From an uncultured Lachnospiraceae bacterium (GTDB taxonomy: Bacteria; Bacillota; Clostridia; Lachnospirales; Lachnospiraceae): a DNA stretch of 60,316 nt. Shown piece after piece: positions 16,058 to 25,307 of this stretch (the first letter of the stretch is position 1; each line of letters starts with the position of its first letter). A program made the translations under genes and the position numbers. A model generated the notes under the pieces. That model was not told the DNA's origin. It ran no database searches and saw nothing but the letters and a program-made list of their open reading frames with translations. The stretch spans positions 1 to 60,316 of the forward strand of contig ONBW01000007.1 in NCBI GenBank assembly GCA_900316165.1. Reading direction: 5' to 3'.

Positions 16058-18700
16058 TTAGTTCTCGTGGTTGATTGCTGCCTGTGCTGCTGCAAGACGA
16101 GCGATAGGTACACGGAATGGTGAGCATGATACATAGTCAAGACCAATCTCATCGCAGAACTCGATAGAAGATGGATCTCCGCCATGCTCTCCGCAGATAC
16201 CGCAGTGAAGCTCTGGGCGAACCTTCTTACCATTGTCAACAGCAAACTTCATGAGCTTACCAACACCGTCTGTATCAAGACGAGCGAATGGATCTGACTC
16301 GAAGATCTTGTTCTCATAGTAAGAATCAAGGAACTTACCAGCATCATCACGTGAGAAACCGAATGTCATCTGAGTAAGGTCGTTAGTACCGAAGCAGAAG
16401 AACTCAGCGTCCTTTGCAATCTCATCAGCTGTAAGAGCAGCTCTAGGGATCTCGATCATAGTACCAACTTCATACTTCATATCGGAACCTGCTTCAGCGA
16501 TAAGCTTGTCAGCTGTCTCTGTAACAGTCTTCTTAACGAACTTAAGCTCCTTCTCCTCGCAAACGAGCGGGATCATAATCTCAGGAACCATATTCCAATC
16601 CGGATGAGCCTTCTTTACAGCAAGAGCTGCCTTGATAACAGCTGTTGTCTGCATCTCAGCGATCTCAGGATAAGTAACAGCAAGACGGCATCCTCTGTGA
16701 CCCATCATAGGGTTGAATTCCTTTAAGCCAGCGATGATGTCCTTGATCTGCTGAACTGTCTTGCCCTGAGTCTTAGCAAGCTTCTCGATGTCTTCCTCAG
16801 TCTGTGGAACGAACTCATGAAGAGGTGGATCCAGGAATCTGATAGTAACAGGATCGCCTTCCATAGCCTCATAGAGCTGCTTGAAGTCGTCTTCCTGATA
16901 CGGCTCGATCTTTGCTAATGCTTTCTTTCTCTCCTCAACTGTATCTGAGCAGATCATCTCACGGAATGCATCGATTCTGTTTCCGCTGAAGAACATGTGC
17001 TCTGTACGGCAGAGACCAATACCCTGAGCACCAAGCTCACGAGCTTTCTTTGCATCACGTGGAGTATCAGCGTTTGTACGAACCTGAAGTCTTCTATACT
17101 TATCAGCCCAGCCCATAACACGAGCGAAGTCGCCGGCAACTGAAGCTTCCTTGGTAGCTACATCACCCTGATAGATGTTTCCTGTAGAACCATCAAGTGA
17201 GATATAGTCTCCCTCATGGAATGTGATTCCATCAAGAGTGAACTCCTTCTTCTCCTCGTCGATATTTGTGATATCTGAGCATCCAGATACACAGCAGGTT
17301 CCCATACCACGGGCAACAACGGCTGCGTGAGATGTCATACCACCACGAACTGTAAGGATACCCTGAGCTGCGCTCATACCTTCGATATCCTCTGGTGAAG
17401 TCTCAAGACGAACAAGGATAACTCTCTCACCCTTACCGCCTTTACCTAAAGCCTTAGCGTCCTCAGCGGTAAATACGACTTTACCAGCTGCAGCACCAGG
17501 AGATGCTGGAAGAGCTGTACCGATCTTCTTAGCTGCCTTAAGAGCTGCTGGATCGAATACTGGGTGAAGAAGCTGATCGAGACTCTTTGCATCGATACGT
17601 GTAACAGCTGTCTTCTCATCGATCTGTCCCTCATCTACGAGGTCGCAGGCGATCTTTATAGCAGCCTGAGCTGTTCTCTTACCATTACGTGTCTGAAGGA
17701 AGTAAAGCTTTCCTTCCTCGATTGTGAACTCCATATCCTGCATATCATGGAAGTGGTTCTCAAGACCAGTAGCAAGCTCCATGAACTGCTTATATACATC
17801 TGGCATAGCCTGCTCAAGAGTGCTGATAGGCTGCGGTGTACGAACACCGGCAACAACGTCCTCACCCTGTGCATTGAGGAGGTACTCACCGAAGATTCCC
17901 TTCTCACCAGTAGCCGGGTCACGGGTGAATGCAACACCAGTACCTGATGTGTTACCCTTATTACCGAATACCATGGTCTGAACGTTTACAGCTGTTCCCC
18001 AGTCGCCAGGGATATCATTCATACGACGATATACGATAGCACGTGGGTTATCCCATGAACGGAATACTGCGAGGATGGCTCCCATAAGCTGATCCTGTGG
18101 ATCCTGTGGGAAGTCCTTTCCAAGAGCATCCTTGTAGATCTTCTTGAATCTCTTTACGAGCTCCTTAAGGTCATCTACATCCATCTCTACATCATACTTG
18201 ATGCCCTTCTTAGCCTTAACGTCGTCGATTTCCTTCTCGAAGAGAGACTTGGAAACCTCCATAACAACGTCTGAATACATCTGGATGAAACGACGATATG
18301 AATCGTAAGCAAATCTTGGGTTTCCAGTCTTCTTAGCGAAGCCCTCAACTGCTACATCGTTAAGTCCAAGGTTAAGGATGGTGTCCATCATACCAGGCAT
18401 TGATGCACGGGCACCAGAACGAACTGATACAAGAAGCGGATCCTCCGGATCTCCGAATTTCTTTCCGTTTACTTCCTCGAGCCACTTAAGGTTCTCCTCG
18501 ATCTGATCGGTGATTTCCTTTGTAAGGCCCTTTCCGTTATTGTAGTACTCTGTACATGCTTCTGTTGTGATCGTGAAGCCGTGTGGAATTGGCATATGCA
18601 GGTAATGAGTCATCTCAGCAAGGTTACAACCTTTTCCGCCGAGAAGATTACGCATGTCTGCACCGCCTTCTTCAAACTTGTAGACCCACTTCTTTGCCAT
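16058..18700 (-). CDS. ppdK: Pyruvate, phosphate dikinase
   Basis: An 880-residue enzyme interconverting pyruvate + ATP + Pi and phosphoenolpyruvate + AMP + PPi. The N-terminal ATP-grasp region starts with YKFEEGGADMRNLLGGKG. The central phosphohistidine loop is GGMTSHAAVVARGMGTCCVSG-like (about 445-465). The C-terminal PEP/pyruvate barrel has the catalytic Cys in ELHCGICGEHGG (about 825). The start at MAKKWV is chosen because GGAGG lies just upstream; 14 upstream in-frame codons lack a ribosome binding site. It is a single-gene unit with its own promoter and terminator. Confidence 0.97.
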   Translation of the reverse strand: MAKKWVYKFEEGGADMRNLLGGKGCNLAEMTHYLHMPIPHGFTITTEACTEYYNNGKGLTKEITDQIEENLKWLEEVNGKKFGDPEDPLLVSVRSGARASMPGMMDTILNLGLNDVAVEGFAKKTGNPRFAYDSYRRFIQMYSDVVMEVSKSLFEKEIDDVKAKKGIKYDVEMDVDDLKELVKRFKKIYKDALGKDFPQDPQDQLMGAILAVFRSWDNPRAIVYRRMNDIPGDWGTAVNVQTMVFGNKGNTSGTGVAFTRDPATGEKGIFGEYLLNAQGEDVVAGVRTPQPISTLEQAMPDVYKQFMELATGLENHFHDMQDMEFTIEEGKLYFLQTRNGKRTAQAAIKIACDLVDEGQIDEKTAVTRIDAKSLDQLLHPVFDPAALKAAKKIGTALPASPGAAAGKVVFTAEDAKALGKGGKGERVILVRLETSPEDIEGMSAAQGILTVRGGMTSHAAVVARGMGTCCVSGCSDITNIDEEKKEFTLDGITFHEGDYISLDGSTGNIYQGDVATKEASVAGDFARVMGWADKYRRLQVRTNADTPRDAKKARELGAQGIGLCRTEHMFFSGNRIDAFREMICSDTVEERKKALAKIEPYQEDDFKQLYEAMEGDPVTIRFLDPPLHEFVPQTEEDIEKLAKTQGKTVQQIKDIIAGLKEFNPMMGHRGCRLAVTYPEIAEMQTTAVIKAALAVKKAHPDWNMVPEIMIPLVCEEKELKFVKKTVTETADKLIAEAGSDMKYEVGTMIEIPRAALTADEIAKDAEFFCFGTNDLTQMTFGFSRDDAGKFLDSYYENKIFESDPFARLDTDGVGKLMKFAVDNGKKVRPELHCGICGEHGGDPSSIEFCDEIGLDYVSCSPFRVPIARLAAAQAAINHEN

Positions 18701-18734
18701 TTTATTTCCTCCTATAAAAATAGTGTTCATTTGC

Positions 18735-18772
18735 GGGTGCACCCTTTAAAGGGTCCGGGCGCACCCTTTAAA
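18735..18772. repeat. Twelve-base direct repeats and palindromes around the ppdK start point
   Basis: GCACCCTTTAAA occurs at 18739-18750 and 18761-18772, exactly 22 bases apart. ACCCTTTAAAGGGT (18741-18754) is a perfect palindrome, as is GGGTGCACCC (18735-18744). One copy covers the predicted start point, so this is a candidate operator or a structured leader. Confidence 0.55.
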
Positions 18773-18800
18773 ATTATAACACAAGATTATCATTATGCAA
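18773..18800 (-). promoter_or_regulatory. Promoter of ppdK
   Basis: TTGCAT (18795-18800) and perfect TATAAT (18773-18778) are 16 bases apart on the minus strand, placing the start near 18766. Confidence 0.75.
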
Positions 18801-18848
18801 GCAGAAAATAGCCTGCTTTTCTTGCAGAATACGTTTATTTTTTAAAGA

Positions 18849-20426
18849 TCAGACTTTAAAAATAGCCATAGCGTCATTCAGTTCATTCAGATGCTTCTCG
18901 AGCTCTGTGATCATCTCACGTGACTGGTTAACCTCTGATTCGATCTCAGCTGCCATGCTTGATGTCTCCTCTGTCGAAGCGGCGTTATCAGTGGCATCAT
19001 CGTTAAGTGACTTGATGTTACCCTTGATATGGTCTCTTTCTTCAAGCATTGTATGGATATTGTCTGAGATTCTTTCTACAGACCTGCTGCAGTTGTCAAG
19101 AGAATCTTCGAGCTTGTCGAACATATCCTTTGTCTTTGAGAAGGCATCGACCTGCTCCTGTGAAACGCTCTGCATCCTTTTCATGATCTCAACCTGCTGT
19201 TCTGAGTTCTTTACGAGCTCTTCAACAATTGAGTTGATAGTCTTTGCTGATTCATCCGACTGGCTTGCAAGGTTTCCGATCTCCTCAGCTACGACTGCAA
19301 AGCCTCTTCCGGCCTCACCAGCTCTGGCTGCCTCAATTGAAGCGTTGAGTGAAAGCAGGTTTGTCTGTGAAGCAATATCTGAAATAAGGTTTGCAGCATC
19401 CGCGATCTTCGATACAGAATCCGATGTCTGCTGCGTCTGCTTCGACATCGTCTGAATATCGTCCATTGTAGCCTGGTTCTTTGTTACAAGCTCCTGAAGA
19501 GTATCCTTTGACTGTTTGGAATAATCCATCATCTCTGATGCATTCTGGTCAAGTACTGTTACATTCTGTGAAGAATCGTCTATGCTTCCTGAAAGCGTCT
19601 CTATTCCGTTTACCGCGTCTGAAGCAGCCTTGGCCTGATCTGTATTGTTCTCAGCTATGTCATTGATAGCCTTTGATACATTTGTAATCGCGTCAGACAT
19701 GCTGACAAAGGTATTTGAGAATTCATCAATCGAACTCTTAAGTGAAGTGCACGATGCTGATGCTTTGGAGATCATATCCTCCATGTTCTGCTGGGCGGTA
19801 TTAAGACCACGTCCGGTATCTCCGAATTCGTTCTTAGATGTAACCTCTATGCTCTCTGTCAGATCTCCCTTTGCCATTCTTTCAGCAAATCTCTGAATCT
19901 TAAGGAGCGGCGCTACTGTCTTCTCACCTAAAGCATAAGAGATAAAGGCACTTACAACGATACTTGCTACCATAACACAGAAGGTTATTATCTCAAGTCT
20001 TACATTCATGGCATTTAAGGTTTTCTCAGTAGATGCCATCTCCTTATTCATATCATCAGTATAGTTACCGGTTGAAAGCATCCAGCCCCAAGGTTCAAAG
20101 AGCTGTGAATATGCAAGCTTTGGTGCAACCGTCTTTCCATCAGCCTTGGTGAAGTAGAACTCGTTGAATCCACCTTTTTTGGAAGAGGTACATGATTTTC
20201 TGATCATCTGGATTATCATGTTGCCCTTCTTATCCTCAAGGTCCTTACGATTCTTTCCTTCCTGATCAGTAAGGATAGGATGCATTACAAGGTTATAGTC
20301 GAGATCATCGATCCAGAAGTATCCGCTCTGATCATCTCTGTATCTGAAGTTTCTGATGTCTTCAGCGGCTCTCTTCTTTGCTTCCTCTTCTGTCATCTCA
20401 CCGCTCTTATACTTATCGTATTCCAT
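18849..20426 (-). CDS. Methyl-accepting chemotaxis protein, apparently missing its first membrane segment
   Basis: The 525-residue frame starts inside an sCache-type sensor domain ([15 protein letters not shown] at about 36-50, [11 protein letters not shown] at about 110). One membrane helix (about 141-163), a HAMP region (about 165-215) and a full signalling domain follow, with the hairpin tip [19 protein letters not shown]. Such receptors normally have an N-terminal cytoplasmic tag, a first membrane helix and a lead-in helix. Here an ATG at 20470, behind a perfect AAAGGAGG, opens [14 protein letters not shown], which is in another frame and ends quickly. A deletion of roughly 150-200 bases is the simplest reading. 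The MEYDKY start has only a weak AAAGGG site. Confidence 0.75.
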   Translation of the reverse strand: MEYDKYKSGEMTEEEAKKRAAEDIRNFRYRDDQSGYFWIDDLDYNLVMHPILTDQEGKNRKDLEDKKGNMIIQMIRKSCTSSKKGGFNEFYFTKADGKTVAPKLAYSQLFEPWGWMLSTGNYTDDMNKEMASTEKTLNAMNVRLEIITFCVMVASIVVSAFISYALGEKTVAPLLKIQRFAERMAKGDLTESIEVTSKNEFGDTGRGLNTAQQNMEDMISKASASCTSLKSSIDEFSNTFVSMSDAITNVSKAINDIAENNTDQAKAASDAVNGIETLSGSIDDSSQNVTVLDQNASEMMDYSKQSKDTLQELVTKNQATMDDIQTMSKQTQQTSDSVSKIADAANLISDIASQTNLLSLNASIEAARAGEAGRGFAVVAEEIGNLASQSDESAKTINSIVEELVKNSEQQVEIMKRMQSVSQEQVDAFSKTKDMFDKLEDSLDNCSRSVERISDNIHTMLEERDHIKGNIKSLNDDATDNAASTEETSSMAAEIESEVNQSREMITELEKHLNELNDAMAIFKV

Positions 20427-20512
20427 CTGTACCCTTTTTGTTTTACTGATCCATTTCCCTTTTTACTCATTACAATATCCTCCTTTTCTTTTTATGCATT
20501 CGCACAAGATAT

Positions 20513-20518
20513 ATTATA
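20513..20518 (-). promoter_or_regulatory. Possible -10 element of the chemoreceptor gene
   Basis: A perfect TATAAT on the minus strand lies 43 bases upstream of the ribosome-binding-site-linked ATG at 20470. No good -35 is visible because the kinase terminator occupies that place. Confidence 0.35.
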
Positions 20519-20533
20519 AAACTTTTATGAAAC

Positions 20534-20565
20534 AAAAAAAAGACCTGTTTGTCAAAAACAAGTCT
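20534..20565 (-). terminator. Terminator after the first cytidylate-kinase-like gene
   Basis: On the minus strand AGACTTGTTT (20556-20565) and AAACAGGTCT (20541-20550) form a 10-bp stem with one G-U pair, followed by seven T (20534-20540). Confidence 0.85.
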
Positions 20566-20590
20566 TTTTAGATTTAAAATTTTTTTCAAA

Positions 20591-21622
20591 TCACTGTGAT
20601 ACTTCTTCGCCCTTGATCATGTTCATAATCAGGTCTACGCAGCCATCGATTCCGTAGCTGGCGCTGTTGAGGCAGAGGTCATAGTTGTTTGCATCGCCCC
20701 ACTTAAGGCCACTGTAGTAATTGTAATATTTGGCATGAATACTGTCATCAACGCGCAGGAGCTTTTTTGCCGTCCTCGCGTCACAGTTGTGGATGGCCTG
20801 AACTCTCTTTATCCTTGACTCCAGAGGAGCTGTGATAAAAATACTTATATGAGGGATACGGTTGCTCGTGAGTATCCTGTCCGCGGCTCGGCCTACGATA
20901 ACGAAATCCTGCTTTTTTGACAGCTCGATAAGGATTTCACTCATTCTAAAGAAAGAAGCGTCACGACGATTCAATCCATGATATCTGTTTCTTAAGTGTA
21001 AGAACCTGCCGATCCCAGAATGAAATCTCCCTGCAATGAGCTCCTCATCTACATTCGGAAGCTCAGTTCTAGGAATTTTTGAGGTAGCGTCATTAAGATC
21101 CTCAGTAATCTCAAGCGTTCTTATCATTTTTGCAATGATCTTTGAATCCAGGTAATCGATGTTAAGCTTCTCAGCCAGATTAAGTCCAACATGACTTCCA
21201 CCTGATGCGGCGGAACGGCTGATACAGATTATCAGATGCTTGTCAGACATTCTGTTCTTAAGAGATAGTGAATTCAGGTTTGCAATGATAGGATCGAGGA
21301 TTTTGGTAGGTCCACCGTTTTTATCTATGAAATCATGGAAAGCCTTAACTGTATTATCATATTCTGTAAGGACCTCATCGCGCTTGATCGGGTCCTCAAT
21401 CGTATGCGCCATGTTACCGATCAGAGCGAGCTGCTGGTGCAGCTTGAATCTTACCTCAGGGGTCTCCATACAATTTACGATTTCCTCGATACCAGCGTCA
21501 CGGTCATCTGAAAATACGTGTCCTAAAGCAGAACCAGAAGCCTTGTAAGCCTCATGGTCTATATTGTAAATTCTTTTGGCAAGCTCGATGGCTTCGTTTT
21601 TATTTTTATCATTATCTGACAT
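20591..21622 (-). CDS. Cytidylate-kinase-like protein with N-terminal extension
   Basis: A 343-residue soluble protein. The C-terminal 200 residues resemble cytidylate-kinase-like NTPases: LIICISRSAASGGSHVGLNL at the P-loop position (about 128-147), LNIDYLDSKIIAKM, FVIVGRAADRIL and ESRIKRVQAIHNCDARTA. The P-loop lacks the usual Lys/Arg after GG (here SHVG), so nucleotide binding may be weak or altered. The first 125 residues are a helical extension I do not recognise. The start follows a good AAAGGTGG. It lies 18 bases after an ion-transporter gene. The same permease/kinase order recurs at 23175-25151, which argues for a regulatory or accessory role to the permease rather than CMP phosphorylation. 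Confidence 0.7.
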   Translation of the reverse strand: MSDNDKNKNEAIELAKRIYNIDHEAYKASGSALGHVFSDDRDAGIEEIVNCMETPEVRFKLHQQLALIGNMAHTIEDPIKRDEVLTEYDNTVKAFHDFIDKNGGPTKILDPIIANLNSLSLKNRMSDKHLIICISRSAASGGSHVGLNLAEKLNIDYLDSKIIAKMIRTLEITEDLNDATSKIPRTELPNVDEELIAGRFHSGIGRFLHLRNRYHGLNRRDASFFRMSEILIELSKKQDFVIVGRAADRILTSNRIPHISIFITAPLESRIKRVQAIHNCDARTAKKLLRVDDSIHAKYYNYYSGLKWGDANNYDLCLNSASYGIDGCVDLIMNMIKGEEVSQ

Positions 21623-21640
21623 AATTCCACCACCTTTCCT

Positions 21641-22987
21641 TTATATGAAGAAGATAAGCGCATCAATGATAAACACCGGTATCAGTATGCAGATGGACCA
21701 CTTCATGTAGCCAAAGAACGAAGGCATCGTGATACCATTCTCGTCTGACATCGATTTTACCATGAAGTTCGGCGCGTTACCGATATAAGTATTTGCGCCC
21801 ATGAACACGGCACCGCAGGAAATAGCCATCAGCATGTTCTTAGGTACAGTACCAACAGCAAGTGAAAGTCCTGATTTGAATCCGAGAGAGCCGGCTGTAG
21901 TAAGGAACACGAGGTATGTCGGGGTATTGTCCAGAAAGCTTGACAGCGCGCCTGTAGCGAAGAACATCTGGACAGGTGTGGTAAGACCGAGTGATGCTCC
22001 TTTTGCTTTTAAAATTAAAAGCGCCGGCTGCATCGTGATAAAAATACCTATGAAGAGCACAGCGACCTCTTCGATAGCGCCCCAGGTGAAGTGGTTGTGT
22101 ACTCTGACCTCCTTATTGGTAGTCTTAAACGACAGAAAGGCTGCCAGAAGGATGATCACGATCTCAATAAGCGATGGGTAGCTGAGTGTTACACTGCCAG
22201 GAAGCGTGATACCAAGTGTGTTTCCATCGGCATCCTGGAATGCCTTAAGTCCCGGAAGTAGGCCGCTTAAGATTACTCCGACAACTATCATAACGAGGAA
22301 TAAAATATTGTGAAGTCCCTCGAAATTGATCATCGTATGAAGCGATGACAGATCAGGTCTGCAGCCATCAGCGATATCTTTTCTATAATTCCTGCGATCG
22401 AAGAAATAGAAAATAGTAAGGAGAAGTACCATATTTACCAGAAGTACTGGGAACAGGTTAAAGCTCCAAAGGAAAGGCACACCTCTCATGAACCCCATCA
22501 GAAGAGGAGGATCTCCCATAGGTGTAAGGCATCCGCCGATATTTGATACTAAGAAGATAAAGAAAATGATGATCTGAGATTTTCTCTTTCTCCAGCTGTT
22601 CATTTTGATCACAGGACGGATCATAAGCATTGATGATCCAGTAGTTCCAATGACACTTGAGAGCAGTGTTCCGATAGCAAGAAGCACTACATTTACTCCA
22701 GGTGAACCTGCCAGATCTCCGGTGAAAGAAATATTACCGGCTACACAGAACAGTCCGAAGAGAAGAATAATAAACGTCAGATAGTCATTTATTATACAGT
22801 TGAACTCGGTATGGAAGGTTTTTGCAGCGCCAAACTGAGTCGCGAACATAACTATGGAGATTACAGACCAAAGTATTACCATATGAGATTCATGCTTCTC
22901 CCACCAGTTGGGCGCAAACAGCGGGAACAGCGCTACACACAGCAGCAGTCCGGCAAAAGGGATACAGAGCCAGATAGGCACATTCAT
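21641..22987 (-). CDS. NhaD/ArsB-like ion permease (sodium:proton antiporter or citrate-type)
   Basis: A 448-residue integral membrane protein with about 11 hydrophobic helices. The two helix-break repeats of the ion-transporter superfamily are visible: GGCLTPMGDPPLLMG (about 155-170) and ATGALSSFLDNTPTYLVF (about 340) followed by YIGNAPNFMVKS (about 400). The GDPP motif is shared with the second permease at 23799. Substrate is uncertain: Na+/H+ exchange, carboxylate or oxyanion transport are all possible. It is followed after 18 bases by a cytidylate-kinase-like gene. AGGAGG precedes the ATG. Confidence 0.75.
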   Translation of the reverse strand: MNVPIWLCIPFAGLLLCVALFPLFAPNWWEKHESHMVILWSVISIVMFATQFGAAKTFHTEFNCIINDYLTFIILLFGLFCVAGNISFTGDLAGSPGVNVVLLAIGTLLSSVIGTTGSSMLMIRPVIKMNSWRKRKSQIIIFFIFLVSNIGGCLTPMGDPPLLMGFMRGVPFLWSFNLFPVLLVNMVLLLTIFYFFDRRNYRKDIADGCRPDLSSLHTMINFEGLHNILFLVMIVVGVILSGLLPGLKAFQDADGNTLGITLPGSVTLSYPSLIEIVIILLAAFLSFKTTNKEVRVHNHFTWGAIEEVAVLFIGIFITMQPALLILKAKGASLGLTTPVQMFFATGALSSFLDNTPTYLVFLTTAGSLGFKSGLSLAVGTVPKNMLMAISCGAVFMGANTYIGNAPNFMVKSMSDENGITMPSFFGYMKWSICILIPVFIIDALIFFI

Positions 22988-23037
22988 ATAAAGCCTCCTA
23001 CTAATAACAGTACATCTATAACCACCCTAAGTTCGTC

Positions 23038-23043
23038 ATTATA
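23038..23043 (-). promoter_or_regulatory. -10 element of the first permease/kinase pair
   Basis: A perfect TATAAT on the minus strand lies 51 bases upstream of the permease ATG. The matching -35 position (TTTATT) is poor. Confidence 0.45.
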
Positions 23044-23127
23044 AAACTTTTCAATGCAAAAATAAAGATGTATTTTCCGCAAAAAAACAATAAATTTTCT
23101 CTGTGCCTATAGCCATATTTTACTAAT

Positions 23128-23154
23128 AAAAAAGCCTCCCGCGTTTTGCGGGAG
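23128..23154 (-). terminator. Terminator of the second permease/kinase pair
   Basis: CTCCCGC and GCGGGAG (23136-23142 and 23148-23154) form a perfect 7-bp stem with a five-base loop, then GGC and six T on the minus strand. It separates the two permease/kinase modules. Confidence 0.9.
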
Positions 23155-23174
23155 ACCTGTCGTCAAAAAGTATT

Positions 23175-23783
23175 CTAAATGAGCTCGCGTAATTTCAGGT
23201 AATCGTACAAATACCGGGCTGTTCTCTCAACCCCGAGGTCGGATGACGAGAGAATCAGCTCGTAGTTATCCGGACTTTCCCATTTTCCAGAGCCATAGGC
23301 GTTGTGATACGCCCTTCTGGAACGGTCATGGCGGCGGACTGCCTTTTTTGCCTCATCATAATCCATGTGCCTTACTTCCATAATCCGGCTGATCCTGTTC
23401 TCGATTCTTCCTGTAATAAAGAACCGTACCAGATAAGGGTAATCCTTTAAAACCTCACTTCCAGCTCTTCCTATAAGTACGAATGACTTTCCCGCCTTTG
23501 CCTGTTTTCTGATGTATTCAGACTGGGCCTCAGCGACTATTTTTTCAGGAGAGTTTGTCACTGTCGTATTCATCGTTCGTACCGTTCGTGACATAAAACG
23601 ATTAGGTACCTTCTCATCATACTCTCTCAATACCTCAGGATCTATTCCAAGCTCCTTCGACATATGGTCCAGAATTTCTCTGTCTAAAAAGCCAATCCCA
23701 AGCATTTCCGCAAGTCGTTCCCCAATTACCTTTCCGCCGCTTCCATAAGTACGGCTTATAGTGACAAGCAGCTGTTTCTCCAT
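23175..23783 (-). CDS. Cytidylate-kinase-like protein
   Basis: A 202-residue NTPase-fold protein. ISRTYGSGGKVIGERLAEML (9-28) is the P-loop and first helix of the cytidylate-kinase-like family. GIGFLDREILDHMSKELG, SFVLIGRAGSEVL and RISRIMEVRHMDYDEAKKAV follow, with an R-rich lid (RRHDRSRRAYHNAYG). Unlike its relative at 20591, it keeps the basic residue after GG and has no N-terminal extension. It starts 15 bases after the second permease. True Cmk proteins are about 220 residues and differ in their CMP-binding motifs, so the substrate is not assigned. Confidence 0.75.
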   Translation of the reverse strand: MEKQLLVTISRTYGSGGKVIGERLAEMLGIGFLDREILDHMSKELGIDPEVLREYDEKVPNRFMSRTVRTMNTTVTNSPEKIVAEAQSEYIRKQAKAGKSFVLIGRAGSEVLKDYPYLVRFFITGRIENRISRIMEVRHMDYDEAKKAVRRHDRSRRAYHNAYGSGKWESPDNYELILSSSDLGVERTARYLYDYLKLRELI

Positions 23784-23798
23784 ATGTAACCTCCTTTT

Positions 23799-25151
23799 TT
23801 ACAGATATCTGACAAAAATAAACAACGTCGCAAATGCCAGAACTATTGCTGTAGCCCCCAGAGAATGCCTGCAGTATGTAGCCCAGCTGATCGGATGGCC
23901 TGCCCTCGCGGCTGCCGATGTGCCAACGACATTAGCTGAGGCTCCAATCGGTGTAGCCGAGCCCCCTATATCGGTTCCGATCGAAAGTGCCCAGGCAAGG
24001 GTAGCCACCGGAATTCCCTGTGACATGGCAAGCGACTTTATGATAGGGATCATAGTAGCCGCAAACGGGATATTGTCAATAAATGCACTCGCTATTCCTG
24101 ATACCCAGATGATTATAGCCACCATCACGAGATGGTTCCCCTTCGAAACCTTCGCGATAAACCCAGCTACCACCTCGAGAACGCCAGTCTCCTCAAGTCC
24201 TCCTACTACCACGAACAACCCGATAAAGAACAGAAGCGTCTTATAATCCACCGCCTTAAGGATCTCATGTATATGCTTAGGCTGGCTTAAAAGCATAAGC
24301 GCCGCAATAAATACACCGATAAACGCCACTGTAAGACCGGTGCTTCCATGAGTAATAAGAAGAACTACTGCAAGACCGAAGATAATGATGCTTATCACAA
24401 AGCCCCTCATATCCTTTATCGCGCTCTCAGGCGATGGGAGCGTTGAGATATCAATATTGACATTCTTACTGCTTAACTGCTTCCTGTATGAAAAATAAAA
24501 GTAAACCAGCATAATGGGCAGAGATATAATCGCTATCACTCCGGTATTAGACAGGAAATTAAAGAAATTGAGACCAAGGGATGTTCCGATGATGATATTT
24601 GGCGGATCGCCGCACATAGTGGCGCTGCCGCCTAAATTAGCGCAGAAGACCTCCGAGACTATCATTGGAACCGGATCAAATGATAAAAGATCTGAAAGTT
24701 CAAGCGATACTGCCGCAAGGAACAGGATGACTGTGATCGAGTCGATGAACATCGAAAGCGCAAACGACATGATCATAAACACCACAAAAATACGAAGCGG
24801 CTTATAGTTAACGAGCTTCGCGAGCCTCATGCAAAGCCACTCGAAAAAGCCGACTCTCGCCATGCCTGCCACCATTACCATCATCCCCGCGATAAAAATG
24901 ATAGTAGACCAGTTGATTCCTACTGATGCCGAGCCTCCCTCGACCGACGTGTGCCAGAAGCTTCTGGTAAAAATAGATGAGACATTCAGTGTCTTAAAAA
25001 GCGCCGAGGTACTCCTCATCTCAGCAAGAAACACGATAACGATCGTTGCTGCCGCGCAGCTTAAGGTGATGATATAGTGCTCAGCCTTATCAAATAGAAT
25101 AAGTCCGAACATCAGAAGAAATATCAGCACTGCTGTAATCTCTGCTGCCAT
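23799..25151 (-). CDS. NhaD/ArsB-superfamily permease
   Basis: A 450-residue membrane protein with about 11-12 helices. GGSATMCGDPPNIIIGTSLG (about 183-202) and IGTDIGGSATPIGASANVVG (about 405) are the paired substrate-site repeats of the ArsB/NhaD ion-transporter group. ASAFIDNIPFAATMIP (about 365) is another conserved stretch. AAGGAGG precedes the start. It is the first gene of the second permease/kinase pair. It may move Na+/H+, arsenite or a dicarboxylate; no ars genes are nearby, so arsenite is not supported. Confidence 0.78.
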   Translation of the reverse strand: MAAEITAVLIFLLMFGLILFDKAEHYIITLSCAAATIVIVFLAEMRSTSALFKTLNVSSIFTRSFWHTSVEGGSASVGINWSTIIFIAGMMVMVAGMARVGFFEWLCMRLAKLVNYKPLRIFVVFMIMSFALSMFIDSITVILFLAAVSLELSDLLSFDPVPMIVSEVFCANLGGSATMCGDPPNIIIGTSLGLNFFNFLSNTGVIAIISLPIMLVYFYFSYRKQLSSKNVNIDISTLPSPESAIKDMRGFVISIIIFGLAVVLLITHGSTGLTVAFIGVFIAALMLLSQPKHIHEILKAVDYKTLLFFIGLFVVVGGLEETGVLEVVAGFIAKVSKGNHLVMVAIIIWVSGIASAFIDNIPFAATMIPIIKSLAMSQGIPVATLAWALSIGTDIGGSATPIGASANVVGTSAAARAGHPISWATYCRHSLGATAIVLAFATLFIFVRYL

Positions 25152-25262
25152 ACTTAAAACCTCCTTTTTAATTGCAAGTTATTTCCCTTAACCCAACCTC
25201 TATTTTACTATTTTATGCTGAAAATAAAAAGTAAAATTTGGGTATTTTTTAAGGCGATGATG

Positions 25263-25271
25263 TGATATAAT
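25263..25271 (+). promoter_or_regulatory. Extended -10 promoter of the Asp-rich membrane protein gene
   Basis: TGA-TATAAT gives TG-N-TATAAT, a perfect extended -10, 36 bases upstream of the ATG at 25308. No strong -35 hexamer is present, as is usual for this class. Confidence 0.65.
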
Positions 25272-25307
25272 AGATTTCAAGTTGATGGCCTTACATAAGG
25301 AGGTACT

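Noticed and set aside
15822-16127. 101-codon minus-strand frame spanning the ppdK/tig gap
   Set aside because: It crosses the ppdK terminator and the tig promoter and overlaps tig out of frame.
20591-23783. Annotating the kinase-like genes as cmk
   Set aside because: Both differ from true cytidylate kinase in length or P-loop and are tied to permeases; a housekeeping Cmk role is not supported.
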